The notes under the pieces are model-generated. The model saw nothing but the letters and a program-made list of their open reading frames with translations, was not told where the DNA came from and searched no databases. The position numbers and the translations under genes were made by a program. 64,000 nucleotides of DNA from Acinetobacter sp. TGL-Y2 (GTDB taxonomy: Bacteria > Pseudomonadota > Gammaproteobacteria > Pseudomonadales > Moraxellaceae): positions 1,488,001 to 1,552,000 of the forward strand of contig NZ_CP015110.1 of NCBI RefSeq assembly GCF_001612555.1, written 5' to 3'. Positions 28,077-37,421 of the stretch are shown here, piece by piece (positions within the stretch are counted from its first letter, which is position 1; every line of letters begins with the position of its first letter).

Positions 28077-29276
28077 TTATGTTTTTAAGTTTGGTCTTTT
28101 CCAAGTGTATTTCATCACTCCGTATACGAGCCAGCCAAAGACTAAGCCCCAAAAAGCTGAGCCAATGCCAAAGAATTGTACCCCTGACGCTGAAAATAGA
28201 AAGGTCATGAGCGCAGCTTCTCTTTCATCAATCTTTTGAAAGGCTAGCGCAATGTTATGTCCGATGGTAGCAAACAGTGCAATTCCCGCCAAAGCCACAA
28301 TAAATATACTTGGAAATGCCATGAGTAAGCTGGTCAGTGTAGCTGCAAATAAGCCCATGAGAATATAAAAAAAACCACAGCTCATACCCGCGATATAACG
28401 TTTACTTGGATCGGGATGCACTTGATCATCTAGACTCACGGCTGCACTTATGGCGGCAATGTTTGAGGAGAAAGCACCGAAGGGTGCGAAGAAGGCTTGC
28501 ACTAAACCGGTCCAACCCACTAAGTGCTTCACATGGGGTTTATAACCATAGCTTTGAATCATGGCAAGACCGGGTAGGTACTGCGAAGCCATGTTAATAA
28601 TAAAAAGAGGAAGCGCTAAACCGAGTAGACCCGCTAAACTAAATTGTGGGCTAATCCATATAGGCTGTGCAAGTGACCAATCCAGTGTCGGAATGTGAAA
28701 ATGCATAAACAAAGGACAAATGATAAACCCAGCTAAAACTGTAATGACAATGCAATAACGTTGTGCTGCTTTTTTAGCAACAAAATAAATAGCCAGCAAA
28801 CTTAAGATAAAGCCCCAATCTTGTTCAAGACTGGCAAAAATCGCGATTCCAAATTTTAGCAGCACACCTGCTAACATGGCACTGGTCAGGCTTTGAGGAA
28901 TAAACTGTAGTATTTTCTCAAAGACGCCTAAGAATCCTAGAGTGGCTGTAATCACACCGCAAATAAGAAATGCACCGATTGCCTCGTTTAAGGAATAGCC
29001 ATTTCCTGTTGCAATAATTAGTGCTAAGCCCGCGGTGGACCATGAGGTTGCAACTGGATATTTAAACTTCCAAGATAAAAATAAACCCGAAAGCCCGATA
29101 CTAAGTCCTAATGCCCAAAACCAAGAACTGATTTGTGCTGTACTCGCACCGAGAATTTGTGCGGCTTGTATCACCAAGACGGAAGAGACACTAATCCCAA
29201 TCAGAAAAGTGATGAAACCTGCAAACACGGCAGGTATAGAAAAGTCTTGAAGAAGCTTGGAGGGCATTTTTGGCAT
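28077..29276 (-). CDS. BenE-family benzoate/H+ symporter-like transporter
   Basis: 399 residues with about 11-12 membrane segments. The N terminus 'FSIPAVFAGFITFLIGISVSSVLVIQAAQILGAS' and 'PVATSWSTAGLALI' match BenE proteins. The family imports benzoate in Acinetobacter, but no ben catabolic genes are nearby, so the substrate is not established. Confidence 0.87.
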   Translation of the reverse strand: MPKMPSKLLQDFSIPAVFAGFITFLIGISVSSVLVIQAAQILGASTAQISSWFWALGLSIGLSGLFLSWKFKYPVATSWSTAGLALIIATGNGYSLNEAIGAFLICGVITATLGFLGVFEKILQFIPQSLTSAMLAGVLLKFGIAIFASLEQDWGFILSLLAIYFVAKKAAQRYCIVITVLAGFIICPLFMHFHIPTLDWSLAQPIWISPQFSLAGLLGLALPLFIINMASQYLPGLAMIQSYGYKPHVKHLVGWTGLVQAFFAPFGAFSSNIAAISAAVSLDDQVHPDPSKRYIAGMSCGFFYILMGLFAATLTSLLMAFPSIFIVALAGIALFATIGHNIALAFQKIDEREAALMTFLFSASGVQFFGIGSAFWGLVFGWLVYGVMKYTWKRPNLKT

Positions 29277-29418
29277 TGTCGTAGATTATTGTTCATTGGT
29301 AATTTAAATTCAGACACCATCATACGTGGATCAAAATATCGATCATAGAAAAAATCTTATTTTATCTCAAAAAATAGTCGCTATTTATGCTGTCTTGTTT
29401 TGCAACATTTATTTTGCT

Positions 29419-30066
29419 TTAGACAGTGGAAAATGCCAATTTAACGCCAAAGAGACAAAATAGAAGTCCAATGCTGGCTACGGCAACTGCGGATAATCGA
29501 TGTTTAGAATTGAAATAACCTGCAATTTTAATCCCTGAAAAAATCAAGACAGTCAGATACGTCATACTTAAGATTTGTAAAATAATCGCAAGAATAGAAA
29601 AGCTTAAGGCAGGATAAGGATAGAGAGGATCTACAAATTGAACAAAAAATGACAGATAAAATAAGATTGCTTTCGGGTTGAATAAACTGATGGTGAGTGC
29701 GGTGCGAAAAGGATGAAAAGCGGGATGTACTGTACTTTGGGACGCTTGAATCTGCTGTGGTTTTCAAGTCCACGTATGAAACCCTGCCATGAGTAAGCGA
29801 AGCCCCAAATAAGATAAATACACTGCGCCTACAATTTTAAGCGTAACAAACACCCACGGGAAGGTATGTAAAACCGTGGCTGCACCTAAAACAGTACACA
29901 GAATCAGAATACAGTCGCCAAAGAAGACGCCGAGCGCACCAACGTAGCCTGTTTTGACACCGTAACGTGTGGCAATTGACATTACATAAAGTGAGTTGGG
30001 GCCAGGCAACAAGACAATCAAAAGGGTACCAATGATAAAGGTGACTAATTCTGTAATGCCAAACAC
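29419..30066 (-). pseudogene. LysE/LeuE-type amino acid exporter with in-frame stop
   Basis: Read on the minus strand from a GTG at 30066, the first ~100 codons encode a typical LysE N terminus (ELVTFIIGTLLIVLLPGPNSLYVM). A TGA then interrupts at 29764-29766 after 'GFHTWT'. The same frame continues without shift ('KPQQIQASQ...FRTALTISLFNPKAILFYLSFFVQF') to a TAA at 29419-29421. Total 216 codons including the stop, close to LeuE (212 residues). A single base substitution explains the break; sequencing error is possible. Confidence 0.82.
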
Positions 30067-30105
30067 GTGAATTCTCGACTTAAAGATAAGTACTTTTGAC
30101 GTAAA

Positions 30106-30138
30106 CAAAATCGAGCCAGTGACGTGGCTCGATTTTTA
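30106..30138 (-). terminator. Terminator downstream of tal
   Basis: An 11-bp stem (aaatcgagcca/tggctcgattt) flanked by A/T runs lies between tal and the LysE pseudogene. A second palindrome (about 30202-30240, gctcatgat/atcatgagc) lies closer to the tal stop. Confidence 0.65.
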
Positions 30139-30247
30139 TTAAACATAACAATACGACTAGCTAGATCACGATGAGTAAAACTGCTTTTTTAAAAAGACGG
30201 CTCATGATCTATGTAAAATAGAATGATAAAAATCATGAGCTTTGTTC

Positions 30248-31237
30248 TTAAGCACGAATCTCAGCATCAATACCAAAAGATTCACGTAGTAAATGATCTA
30301 ATTGTTGGCGCGCTTTGATAAAGCCATCAATGCCACTTTGCAGTAGTTGAAATGCCATTAAATCATGTTCCAGTTCGGTTTTAAACTGCGCTTCAGTGAT
30401 CGCTTGATATTGTGCAATCGCCTCATGATCTGGCGCTAAAGCTACCAATTGAGCTTGAACTTTGCGCTGATCTTTTGACAGTTCTGCAAGCAGATGTGGA
30501 GCCACCGTTAGCAAGTCACATCCTGCTAAGCCAAGGACTTGATCCACGCTACGGAAGCTTGCACCCATAATTTCAGTTTTCACCTGATGCTTTTTATAAA
30601 ATTCATAAATTTGTTTGACAGATACGACACCTGGATCACGGTCAATCGGATAATGCTCAACTTGCTCAGCCTTTTTATACCAATCTAAAATGCGACCAAC
30701 AAAGGGAGAAATCAGGGTCACTTTCGCATCGGCACAGGCTTTGGCTTGATGTAAACCAAAGAGTAAGGTGAGGTTGCAATGAATACCTTCAGCTTCCAAA
30801 ATCTTAGCCGCTTGTATACCTTGCCATGTGGACGCAATCTTAATTAAGATGCGGTCTTGTTTAACACCGTAAGACGCATACAGCGCAAGCAATTCTTTGG
30901 CTTTGGCTACTGTTTCAGCGGTGTTATAAGACAGTGCAGCATCAACTTCGGTGGATACACGGCCTTCAACAATCTTTAAGATCTCAACACCGAGCTTGAC
31001 CGTGAGAATGTCAATGGTGCGTTCAATGAGTAAATCACTTTCATAGCCCTCAGAACGTGCCTGAGCATAAGCTGATTCGATTAGGTCTTTATTTTCAGGC
31101 AGTGATGCGGCTGCCGTAATTAAAGAAGGATTGGTGGTCGCATCGAGTGGACGAAATTGCTCAATGGCTGTGAGATCGCCAGTGTCTGCAACAATTGTGG
31201 TGAGCGCTTTTAATTGGTCTAATGCTGTCTGTGTCAT
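30248..31237 (-). CDS. tal: Transaldolase
   Basis: 329 residues, near the size of E. coli TalB (317). Catalytic Lys133 lies in 'ILIKIASTWQGI', with 'FRPLDATTNPSLI' at 28-40 and 'SPFVGRILDWYKK' further on. It transfers dihydroxyacetone units between sedoheptulose-7-P and glyceraldehyde-3-P in the non-oxidative pentose phosphate pathway. Monocistronic. Confidence 0.95.
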   Translation of the reverse strand: MTQTALDQLKALTTIVADTGDLTAIEQFRPLDATTNPSLITAAASLPENKDLIESAYAQARSEGYESDLLIERTIDILTVKLGVEILKIVEGRVSTEVDAALSYNTAETVAKAKELLALYASYGVKQDRILIKIASTWQGIQAAKILEAEGIHCNLTLLFGLHQAKACADAKVTLISPFVGRILDWYKKAEQVEHYPIDRDPGVVSVKQIYEFYKKHQVKTEIMGASFRSVDQVLGLAGCDLLTVAPHLLAELSKDQRKVQAQLVALAPDHEAIAQYQAITEAQFKTELEHDLMAFQLLQSGIDGFIKARQQLDHLLRESFGIDAEIRA

Positions 31238-31326
31238 TACAATATAATTCTTAGTTAAAATACTTGTTAGCTCTTTTATATCACAGGATTATTTTGAATG
31301 AGCTTTAAAATGACCAATATTCATGA

Positions 31327-32217
31327 TTATTTATGCAAAATACGCTGCTTTCTGATGTGATTAATCAAAAAATGAGCAGCAGAGCCGAGCTGGCTCTCAC
31401 GGCTCCAAACCAAATCAACATAGTATTCAAATTTAGGCGTGAAATCGGAGAGTTGTAAAATCTTCAGTTGTTTTTTTAGGCGTGGATTTTCAATCAGCAT
31501 TTGCTCAGGCAATACCCCCCAACCTAATTTTTCAAGAATTAATAAGCTGGCCGAATGATGGTTATCGGTGCGCCAATACTGTTTGGAATACAGCAGTTCG
31601 GGCTTAATGGTTTTGTCACGACTTGCGACCACAATTTGCCGAGTCTGCTGAATTTGCTCAAAACTTACATGTCTACACGTTGCAAGCGGATGATCAGTCG
31701 CAATGACGGGCACTAATAGCTCCCGCTTAAGCTCCACAAATTGCTCACTGCTCTCTAGAACTTCACGTTCAAACATTAAGGCTAACTGTGCAGTTTGATT
31801 CATCAGCATCTCTAAAGCATCTTCTTGCGGCGCAGTCATGATATTGATTTGTAGTAAAGGAAATTGCTTTTCAAGCAATAAAATATATTCAGTCCAGCGC
31901 ATATGTAGCAGCTCAGACACCACTACAATATTTAAAGCAGGTTCCAAGCCATTGCTCAGTGAAAAAGCATGTTGCTTCCACTGATTCATCTCTACCAAAA
32001 GTTGTTCAGTTTTCTCATACAAGAGCAATGCTTGGGTGGTGGGTTTGGGTTCACGTCCAACACGTTCAAAAAGCTGGAGATTTAGATCAATTTCTAAATT
32101 GGCTATGGACATGCTAATCGCGGAAGGCACTTTGCCTAGCAGTCGTGCTGCGGCAGAGAATGAGCCAGTTTCAATCACGGTTTTAAAAATGGTTAGTTGT
32201 TCTTGATTTAAATTCAT
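31327..32217 (-). CDS. LysR-family regulator (AceR-like position)
   Basis: 296 residues. The N-terminal winged HTH (~1-60: 'FKTVIETGSFSAAARLLGKVPSAISMSIANLEIDLNLQLFER') is followed by a LysR effector-binding domain. It is transcribed divergently from a PACE efflux gene, the arrangement of aceR/aceI in A. baumannii, where AceR activates aceI in response to chlorhexidine. The same role here is inferred from this layout. Confidence 0.88.
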   Translation of the reverse strand: MNLNQEQLTIFKTVIETGSFSAAARLLGKVPSAISMSIANLEIDLNLQLFERVGREPKPTTQALLLYEKTEQLLVEMNQWKQHAFSLSNGLEPALNIVVVSELLHMRWTEYILLLEKQFPLLQINIMTAPQEDALEMLMNQTAQLALMFEREVLESSEQFVELKRELLVPVIATDHPLATCRHVSFEQIQQTRQIVVASRDKTIKPELLYSKQYWRTDNHHSASLLILEKLGWGVLPEQMLIENPRLKKQLKILQLSDFTPKFEYYVDLVWSRESQLGSAAHFLINHIRKQRILHK

Positions 32218-32313
32218 GATGCAGCAATCTATCAGATATATTGAAAGAATCTAACTCGATTAATCATTTTTTTCAAAATAAAATGTGCCTAAATTCACAC
32301 TGATGTAGAGACC

Positions 32314-32733
32314 ATGTTTTTAACTAAAAGAAGAATCATTCATGCGCTGAGCTATGAAATTATTCTATTGATCGTGATTGCACTTTTACTGAGTTATTTT
32401 TTCGATTTGCCACTCGAAGTCACTGGCATATTGGGTGTGGTGATGGCACTCACCTCAGTCATCTGGAATATGTTGTTTAACCATTTATTTGAAAAATTTG
32501 AAAAACAAAGAAATCTAAAAAGAACCGTGCCTGTGCGTATCTTACATGCGATTGGGTTTGAAGGTGGTTTAATGCTTGCGACGATTCCCATGATTGCTTA
32601 CGCATTAAATATGGGCATCTGGCAGGCGATTGTATTGGATTTCTCTCTGACGATGGGTATCTTGGTGTATACCTTTATTTTCCAATGGTGTTATGACACG
32701 ATCGAGAATCATCTAAACATAGAGCGTGCCTAA
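32314..32733 (+). CDS. PACE-family multidrug efflux transporter (AceI-like)
   Basis: 139 residues with four membrane segments arranged as two BTP repeats. Conserved 'RRIIHALSYEI' contains E15, the acidic residue needed for transport in AceI, and 'RILHAIGFEGGLMLATIPMIAY' and 'FIFQWCYD' are typical. PACE pumps export chlorhexidine and other biocides and short-chain diamines. Divergent from a LysR gene 96 bases away. Whether this is the aceI orthologue or a paralogue cannot be settled here. Confidence 0.9.
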   Translation: MFLTKRRIIHALSYEIILLIVIALLLSYFFDLPLEVTGILGVVMALTSVIWNMLFNHLFEKFEKQRNLKRTVPVRILHAIGFEGGLMLATIPMIAYALNMGIWQAIVLDFSLTMGILVYTFIFQWCYDTIENHLNIERA

Positions 32734-33123
32734 TTTGGTTTACAGTGAAAATGCATAATTTTTAGGCCAATCTAGGACAATTTAATTCAGGTCTAAGTAC
32801 TTTTATTTGAAAATGTCAACTTGCTATCATTTTGGGTAGTGCATGAATACGACGTGATAAAAATAATAAGTTATTGATATTAAAATATATAAATGAATTA
32901 TTACACGTTGGTTTTTAGCACTACCTCATTTTGATTGTAAAAAGAGGAGGTGGTATTGATGCCTATACAGACCTTAACTGGAAAAAGACATTTTGAAGCA
33001 TTTGAATTGCAATATCTCCTCTATATTCAATCTTGCACTGTTTAAGAATAGGTTAAATACATAAATTTTATATGCAGTGATTTGAGCTTAATTTTAAAAG
33101 CATGATAAAAGGATAATACGAAA
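32734..33123. other. Intergenic region after PACE gene
   Basis: 390 bases with no convincing gene. It includes AGGAGG at about 32,945 followed by 'tggtattgATG', which opens only a short frame. AAAGGA near 33,110 is the ribosome site of the next gene. Confidence 0.4.
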
Positions 33124-33650
33124 ATGAATGATAAATTTGATCGTGACATTGTCAAAAACCTGCCTAAAGATGCTCGAGATGATTTGAATGCAGACCCAAT
33201 TACGGGCGAGTCAGGTGCGCATCCTGTTGGAACTGGGTAGGTGCAACAGGAGGTGCTGTAGTTGGAGCAGCAGTGGGCGCAGTCGGTGGGCCAATTGGCG
33301 CATTAGTAGGTGGGGCTGTAGGTGCTATAGTGGGTGGTCTGGCGGGTAAAGGCGCTGCTGAAGCAATTAATCCGACCGAAGAAGAAGCGTATTGGAGACA
33401 GACTGCACAAACGACGTCTTATTATGCAGAAACGCTAACCACTTACTCAGACTTAGATTACGAACGAGATTACGAAAATGCCTATCGTATCGGCTATCAA
33501 CATCGTCATGAGTATGATGCAAATACCCGTTTTGAAGATGTAGAAAATGATCTTAAAATCAAATGGGATCAGGTTAGAGGTTCATCTCGCCTGACTTGGA
33601 ATGAAGCAAGAATTGCGGTTAAGGCAGCTTGGGATCGTGTTACACGCTAG
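33124..33650 (+). pseudogene. Glycine-zipper protein with one-base frameshift
   Basis: An ATG at 33124 with AAAGGA upstream opens 'MNDKFDRDIVKNLPKDARDD...GAHPVGTG' and stops at a TAG (33238-33240). The shifted frame continues at once with 'GATGGAVVGAAVGAVGG...GKGAAEA', then a hydrophilic domain (~'EEEAYWRQTAQTTSYY...RVTR') to 33650. One missing base in 'actgggtag' restores a single protein of about 175 residues. The glycine-zipper core suggests membrane or envelope association; function unknown. Confidence 0.75.
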
Positions 33651-33994
33651 ACTTTAAGTCAAAAACGCAGGAATTTAAAAAAGCACCTATAAACAGGTGC
33701 TTTTTTTTTGCTTGGAAGACCGACTTTAGTTGATTCGCTAAAAAGCGCAACACAATGCGAAGAAATCTCAAATTAAAACGATGGATACAGAAATATAGGA
33801 GGCTTAAGCTTTTAAATAACATCCAACTTGCGCTTTGAAGGCATTCATGTGGATTGTCTTTATGGTAGAGATGGAATCATTATAGAGGCTTGATAGTCTT
33901 TAATTTTTCTACCAAGTTATCAATATAAAAGACTCAATTCAAAAAAAGCACCTCATATGAGATGCTTTTTCAAACTTACTTCAAAATGATCCGA
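33651..33994. other. Intergenic region with two terminator hairpins
   Basis: 344 bases without a gene. Hairpins at 33677-33709 (aaaaaagcacct/aggtgctttttt) and 33941-33970 (aaaaagcac-ctcatatgag-atgcttttt) terminate the glycine-zipper gene and the thiolase respectively. Confidence 0.6.
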
Positions 33995-35521
33995 TTATTT
34001 TTCAATAATAGCGGTTACACCTTGACCGCCGGCAGCGCAGATTGATACCAGTACACGACCTGAACCTTTTTGGTTAATCAGTTTCGCAGCGCTAGCAATA
34101 ATACGACCGCCTGTTGCAGCAAATGGGTGACCTGCAGCCAAAGATGAACCTTTGACGTTAAGTTTAGTGCGGTCAATTGAACCTAACGGTGCATCTAAAC
34201 CTAAACGCTCTTTACAGAATTTAGGATCTTCCCATGCTTTAAGGGTTGAAAGCACTTGTGATGCAAAGGCTTCATGAATTTCATAGTAATCAAAATCTTG
34301 AAGTTTAAGACCTGCGCGTTCTAGCATACGCGGTACTGCATAGGCTGGTGCCATCAGCAAGCCTTCTTTCTTACCAATGAAGTCGACCGCAGCAGTTTCA
34401 GAGAAACTTAAATAAGCCAGTACTTCGTGACCATTGGCTTTTGCCCATTCTTCTGAAGCCAGTAATACCACAGAAGCACCATCGGTCAACGGAGTTGAGT
34501 TGCCCGCAGTCATGGTGCGCGCATCGCCTTTACCAAAAGCAGGTTTTAACTTTGCCAATTTTTCAACGCTAGAATCTGGACGCAAGTTATTGTCACGCTC
34601 TAAACCTAAGAAAGGTGTGATCAAGTCATCGAAGAAGCCTTCTTCATAGGCTTTTGCCATATTTTGATGTGACTTGGCTGCAAGTTCATCTTGTGCTTCA
34701 CGAGAAATACCCCACTCAAGGGTGGTAATCGCTTGATGGTCACCCATCGATAGACCTGTACGTGGTTCACCATTTTTTGGTGCATCAAGCAAATCTTTGA
34801 CATTAATTTTGGTCAAGGCTTTTAGACGATCTTTAGCTGTCTTGGCAATGTTCAGCTCAAGCAGAGCTTTACGTAAGCCATCGCCAAATGCGATAGGGGC
34901 ATCTGAGGTGGTATCCACACCGCCTGCAATACCCACGTCAATTTGACCGAGTGCAATTTTATTGGCCACAGAAAATGCCGCTTGTAGACCTGTACCACAA
35001 GCCTGTTGGATGTCATATGCAGGTGTTTCTGGTGCAAGTTCAGTGTCCAGTACACATTCACGGGTCATATTAAAATCACGGCTATGTTTAAGCACAGCAC
35101 CTGCAACCACTTCACCTAAACGTTGACCGTGTAAACCAAAGCGTTCTACCAAACCATTTAACGCTGCAGTGAGCATGTCTGAGTTGGAGGCTTGAAAATA
35201 CGCACCATTTGAGCGAGCGAAGGGAATACGATTTCCCCCAATAATAGCCACACGGCGAATAGTAGTTTGACTCATAGTATTATCCTGTGGAACAGCAGAT
35301 TGAGTAGTCGTTAAAGCTGTCGATTCAGCTTTTTTTGTATTTGAAGTCTGGGTTTTACGACGTGATGACGTAGAACGGGGATTAGACGTTTTTTGAGTAT
35401 TTGCGAGCTGTGGAGTCGATGCGGTACTTTTACTCGTATTTGAACGAGTTTTTGACGTATTTGACACCGTTTCTTTCGCAGAATTCTCGACTGTTGGATT
35501 TTCTTGAGTTGTTTTGCTCAT
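33995..35521 (-). CDS. Acetyl-CoA C-acyltransferase (thiolase, FadI-like) with disordered N-terminal extension
   Basis: 508 residues. Thiolase catalytic residues are visible: Cys in 'DIQQACGTGLQAAF', His in 'GHPFAATGGR', Cys in 'CAAGGQG'. The first ~80 residues are a Ser/Thr/Lys/Asn-rich disordered segment absent from ordinary thiolases. An internal ATG (M82, MSQTTIRRVAIIGG) has AGGA 7 bases upstream and could start a normal 427-residue enzyme. It is divergent from fabG and maoC genes, suggesting one fatty acid or polyester pathway. Confidence 0.88.
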   Translation of the reverse strand: MSKTTQENPTVENSAKETVSNTSKTRSNTSKSTASTPQLANTQKTSNPRSTSSRRKTQTSNTKKAESTALTTTQSAVPQDNTMSQTTIRRVAIIGGNRIPFARSNGAYFQASNSDMLTAALNGLVERFGLHGQRLGEVVAGAVLKHSRDFNMTRECVLDTELAPETPAYDIQQACGTGLQAAFSVANKIALGQIDVGIAGGVDTTSDAPIAFGDGLRKALLELNIAKTAKDRLKALTKINVKDLLDAPKNGEPRTGLSMGDHQAITTLEWGISREAQDELAAKSHQNMAKAYEEGFFDDLITPFLGLERDNNLRPDSSVEKLAKLKPAFGKGDARTMTAGNSTPLTDGASVVLLASEEWAKANGHEVLAYLSFSETAAVDFIGKKEGLLMAPAYAVPRMLERAGLKLQDFDYYEIHEAFASQVLSTLKAWEDPKFCKERLGLDAPLGSIDRTKLNVKGSSLAAGHPFAATGGRIIASAAKLINQKGSGRVLVSICAAGGQGVTAIIEK

Positions 35522-35758
35522 AAGGCTTTTCCAAGCATGTTTGCGATATTCTTGTGCGCTACATTAGCATATTAAAAAAAAGGTCGAATTGACTTTAATG
35601 ACATTTAGCTGTGCATTCAGGTCAAGACATACATAGATTAACTCAAGTATTATTTAACTCAAACGTATGGATCAATTATATTATAAGTATCTGACAATAA
35701 ACTGAAGTTTATAGATCACTTAGATCCATTAAAAAATTATTTTCAAGAGATCATATTC

Positions 35759-37150
35759 ATGACTGACCAATATCAAGCATTTTCTAAATCTCCGATTGGT
35801 AAATTCGTCATTAAAAATCTAGGTTTACCGTCACCGTTACAACTCGATCGCTTTGAGTCTGCAACGCCTGTTATTCAAGGTGCAGTTTTGTTGGGTGCTG
35901 CCCCAAACAGTACATTGTCAGCTGAGATTGCTCAAATCTTAAGTAATATCCATGCCAATAGTTATGCTGGCAATAATTCAGCCTTACAGCAAGCCGCAGC
36001 AAAAGTCGGTTTAAGTTTAAGTGCATTTAACGAAGGCGATAAAGAGTCTAAATTCAAAGCGGTTATTTTTGATGCCTCAGGCATTCAACATTCTGAACAA
36101 TTAAAAGAATTACATGCATTTTTTAATCCGATTGCGCGTCAAATTCAAAACTCAGGTCGTGTGATTGTGGTCGGTTTAACCCCAGAATCGGCACCGACAG
36201 TCAAGCAAGCGATTGCACAGCGCGCACTTGAAGGCTTTGTAAAGTCAGTGGGTAAGGAGTTCAAGAAGGGTATCGCAGCGCAACTGGTTTATGTCGATCA
36301 AGATGCAGCGCAAAACCTAGAGTCTTCACTACGTTTTGTTTTATCACCACGTTCAGCTTATGTTTCGGGTCAAGTGATTCGTGTCTCTAAAGCAACGGTC
36401 ATCGATATTGATTGGGCGAAACCGCTTGCAGGCAAAACGGCAGTGGTGACTGGTGCCAGTCGTGGTATTGGTGAAGCGATTGCGCATGTTTTGTCACGTG
36501 ACGGCGCGCATGTGATTTGTTTAGATGTGCCTCAGCAGCAAGCAGATTTGGACCGCGTTGCCAGTGAAGTCGGTGGTTCTACCTTAGCGATTGATATTAC
36601 CGCGGCAGATGCGGGTGAAAAGATCAAAGCGGCAGCAGCTGCACAAGGCGGGCTTGATGTGATTGTGCATAACGCTGGGATCACCCGTGACAAGACCTTA
36701 GCCAATATGAAACCTGAACTGTGGGATTTGGTGATTAACATCAACTTGTCTGCCATTGAACGCGTAAATGATTACTTGCTTGAAAATAATGGTTTAAGTG
36801 AAAATGGTCGCATTGTCTGTGTGTCTTCAATTTCAGGTATTGCTGGAAACTTGGGACAAACCAACTATGCAGCCTCTAAAGCAGGGGTGATTGGACTGGT
36901 AAAATTCACCGCGCCATTGCTTAAAAATGGTGTCACCATCAATGCCGTTGCACCTGGATTTATTGAAACGCAAATGACAGCTGCGATTCCGTTTGCGATT
37001 CGTGAAGCTGGACGCCGTATGAATTCTATGAGCCAAGGGGGGCTTCCTGTCGATGTTGCGGAAACTATCGCTTTATTTGCATCGACTGCATCTACGGGGT
37101 TAAGTGGTAATGTGGTACGTGTCTGCGGTCAGAGTCTGATCGGCGCTTAA
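35759..37150 (+). CDS. 3-oxoacyl-ACP/CoA reductase, long FabG4-like
   Basis: 463 residues, about 210 longer than FabG. The C-terminal SDR domain (~218-460) has 'TGASRGIGEAIA', 'HNAGITRDKTLANM', and the catalytic Ser and Tyr-Lys in 'VCVSSISG' and 'NYAASKAG'. The N-terminal part is a second, degenerate Rossmann-like domain, as in mycobacterial FabG4. It reduces 3-ketoacyl thioesters with NAD(P)H. Followed by a MaoC gene and divergent from a thiolase, so the set could run a beta-oxidation-like or synthetic cycle. Confidence 0.9.
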   Translation: MTDQYQAFSKSPIGKFVIKNLGLPSPLQLDRFESATPVIQGAVLLGAAPNSTLSAEIAQILSNIHANSYAGNNSALQQAAAKVGLSLSAFNEGDKESKFKAVIFDASGIQHSEQLKELHAFFNPIARQIQNSGRVIVVGLTPESAPTVKQAIAQRALEGFVKSVGKEFKKGIAAQLVYVDQDAAQNLESSLRFVLSPRSAYVSGQVIRVSKATVIDIDWAKPLAGKTAVVTGASRGIGEAIAHVLSRDGAHVICLDVPQQQADLDRVASEVGGSTLAIDITAADAGEKIKAAAAAQGGLDVIVHNAGITRDKTLANMKPELWDLVININLSAIERVNDYLLENNGLSENGRIVCVSSISGIAGNLGQTNYAASKAGVIGLVKFTAPLLKNGVTINAVAPGFIETQMTAAIPFAIREAGRRMNSMSQGGLPVDVAETIALFASTASTGLSGNVVRVCGQSLIGA

Positions 37151-37421
37151 TCGTGCTTTTTCGATCTATCTGTCGATCTAGAAAATGATTTTTGACCTGC
37201 TTGATCAGCAGGTCAAAATCAGGGTTATGTTTAAGATCAGGGTTAAGATTTTATCATTGAGCATTAAAGTGCTTGGGGATTGAAGTGTTCGTGTACTTTG
37301 GCATTCTACCCCATCATTTTATTTAAAATAGATGAAAGCTTACAGATGCGTTGAAATCCTCTTGTGGTCTTTGCAAGAGGACTTTAATCTTTAGGCATTA
37401 TAAAATTACAAAAGGTTTATT

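Noticed and set aside
29528..29773. 81-residue minus-strand ORF after the LysE stop
   Set aside because: It is in the wrong frame; the true exporter C-terminal half continues in the original frame past the TGA.
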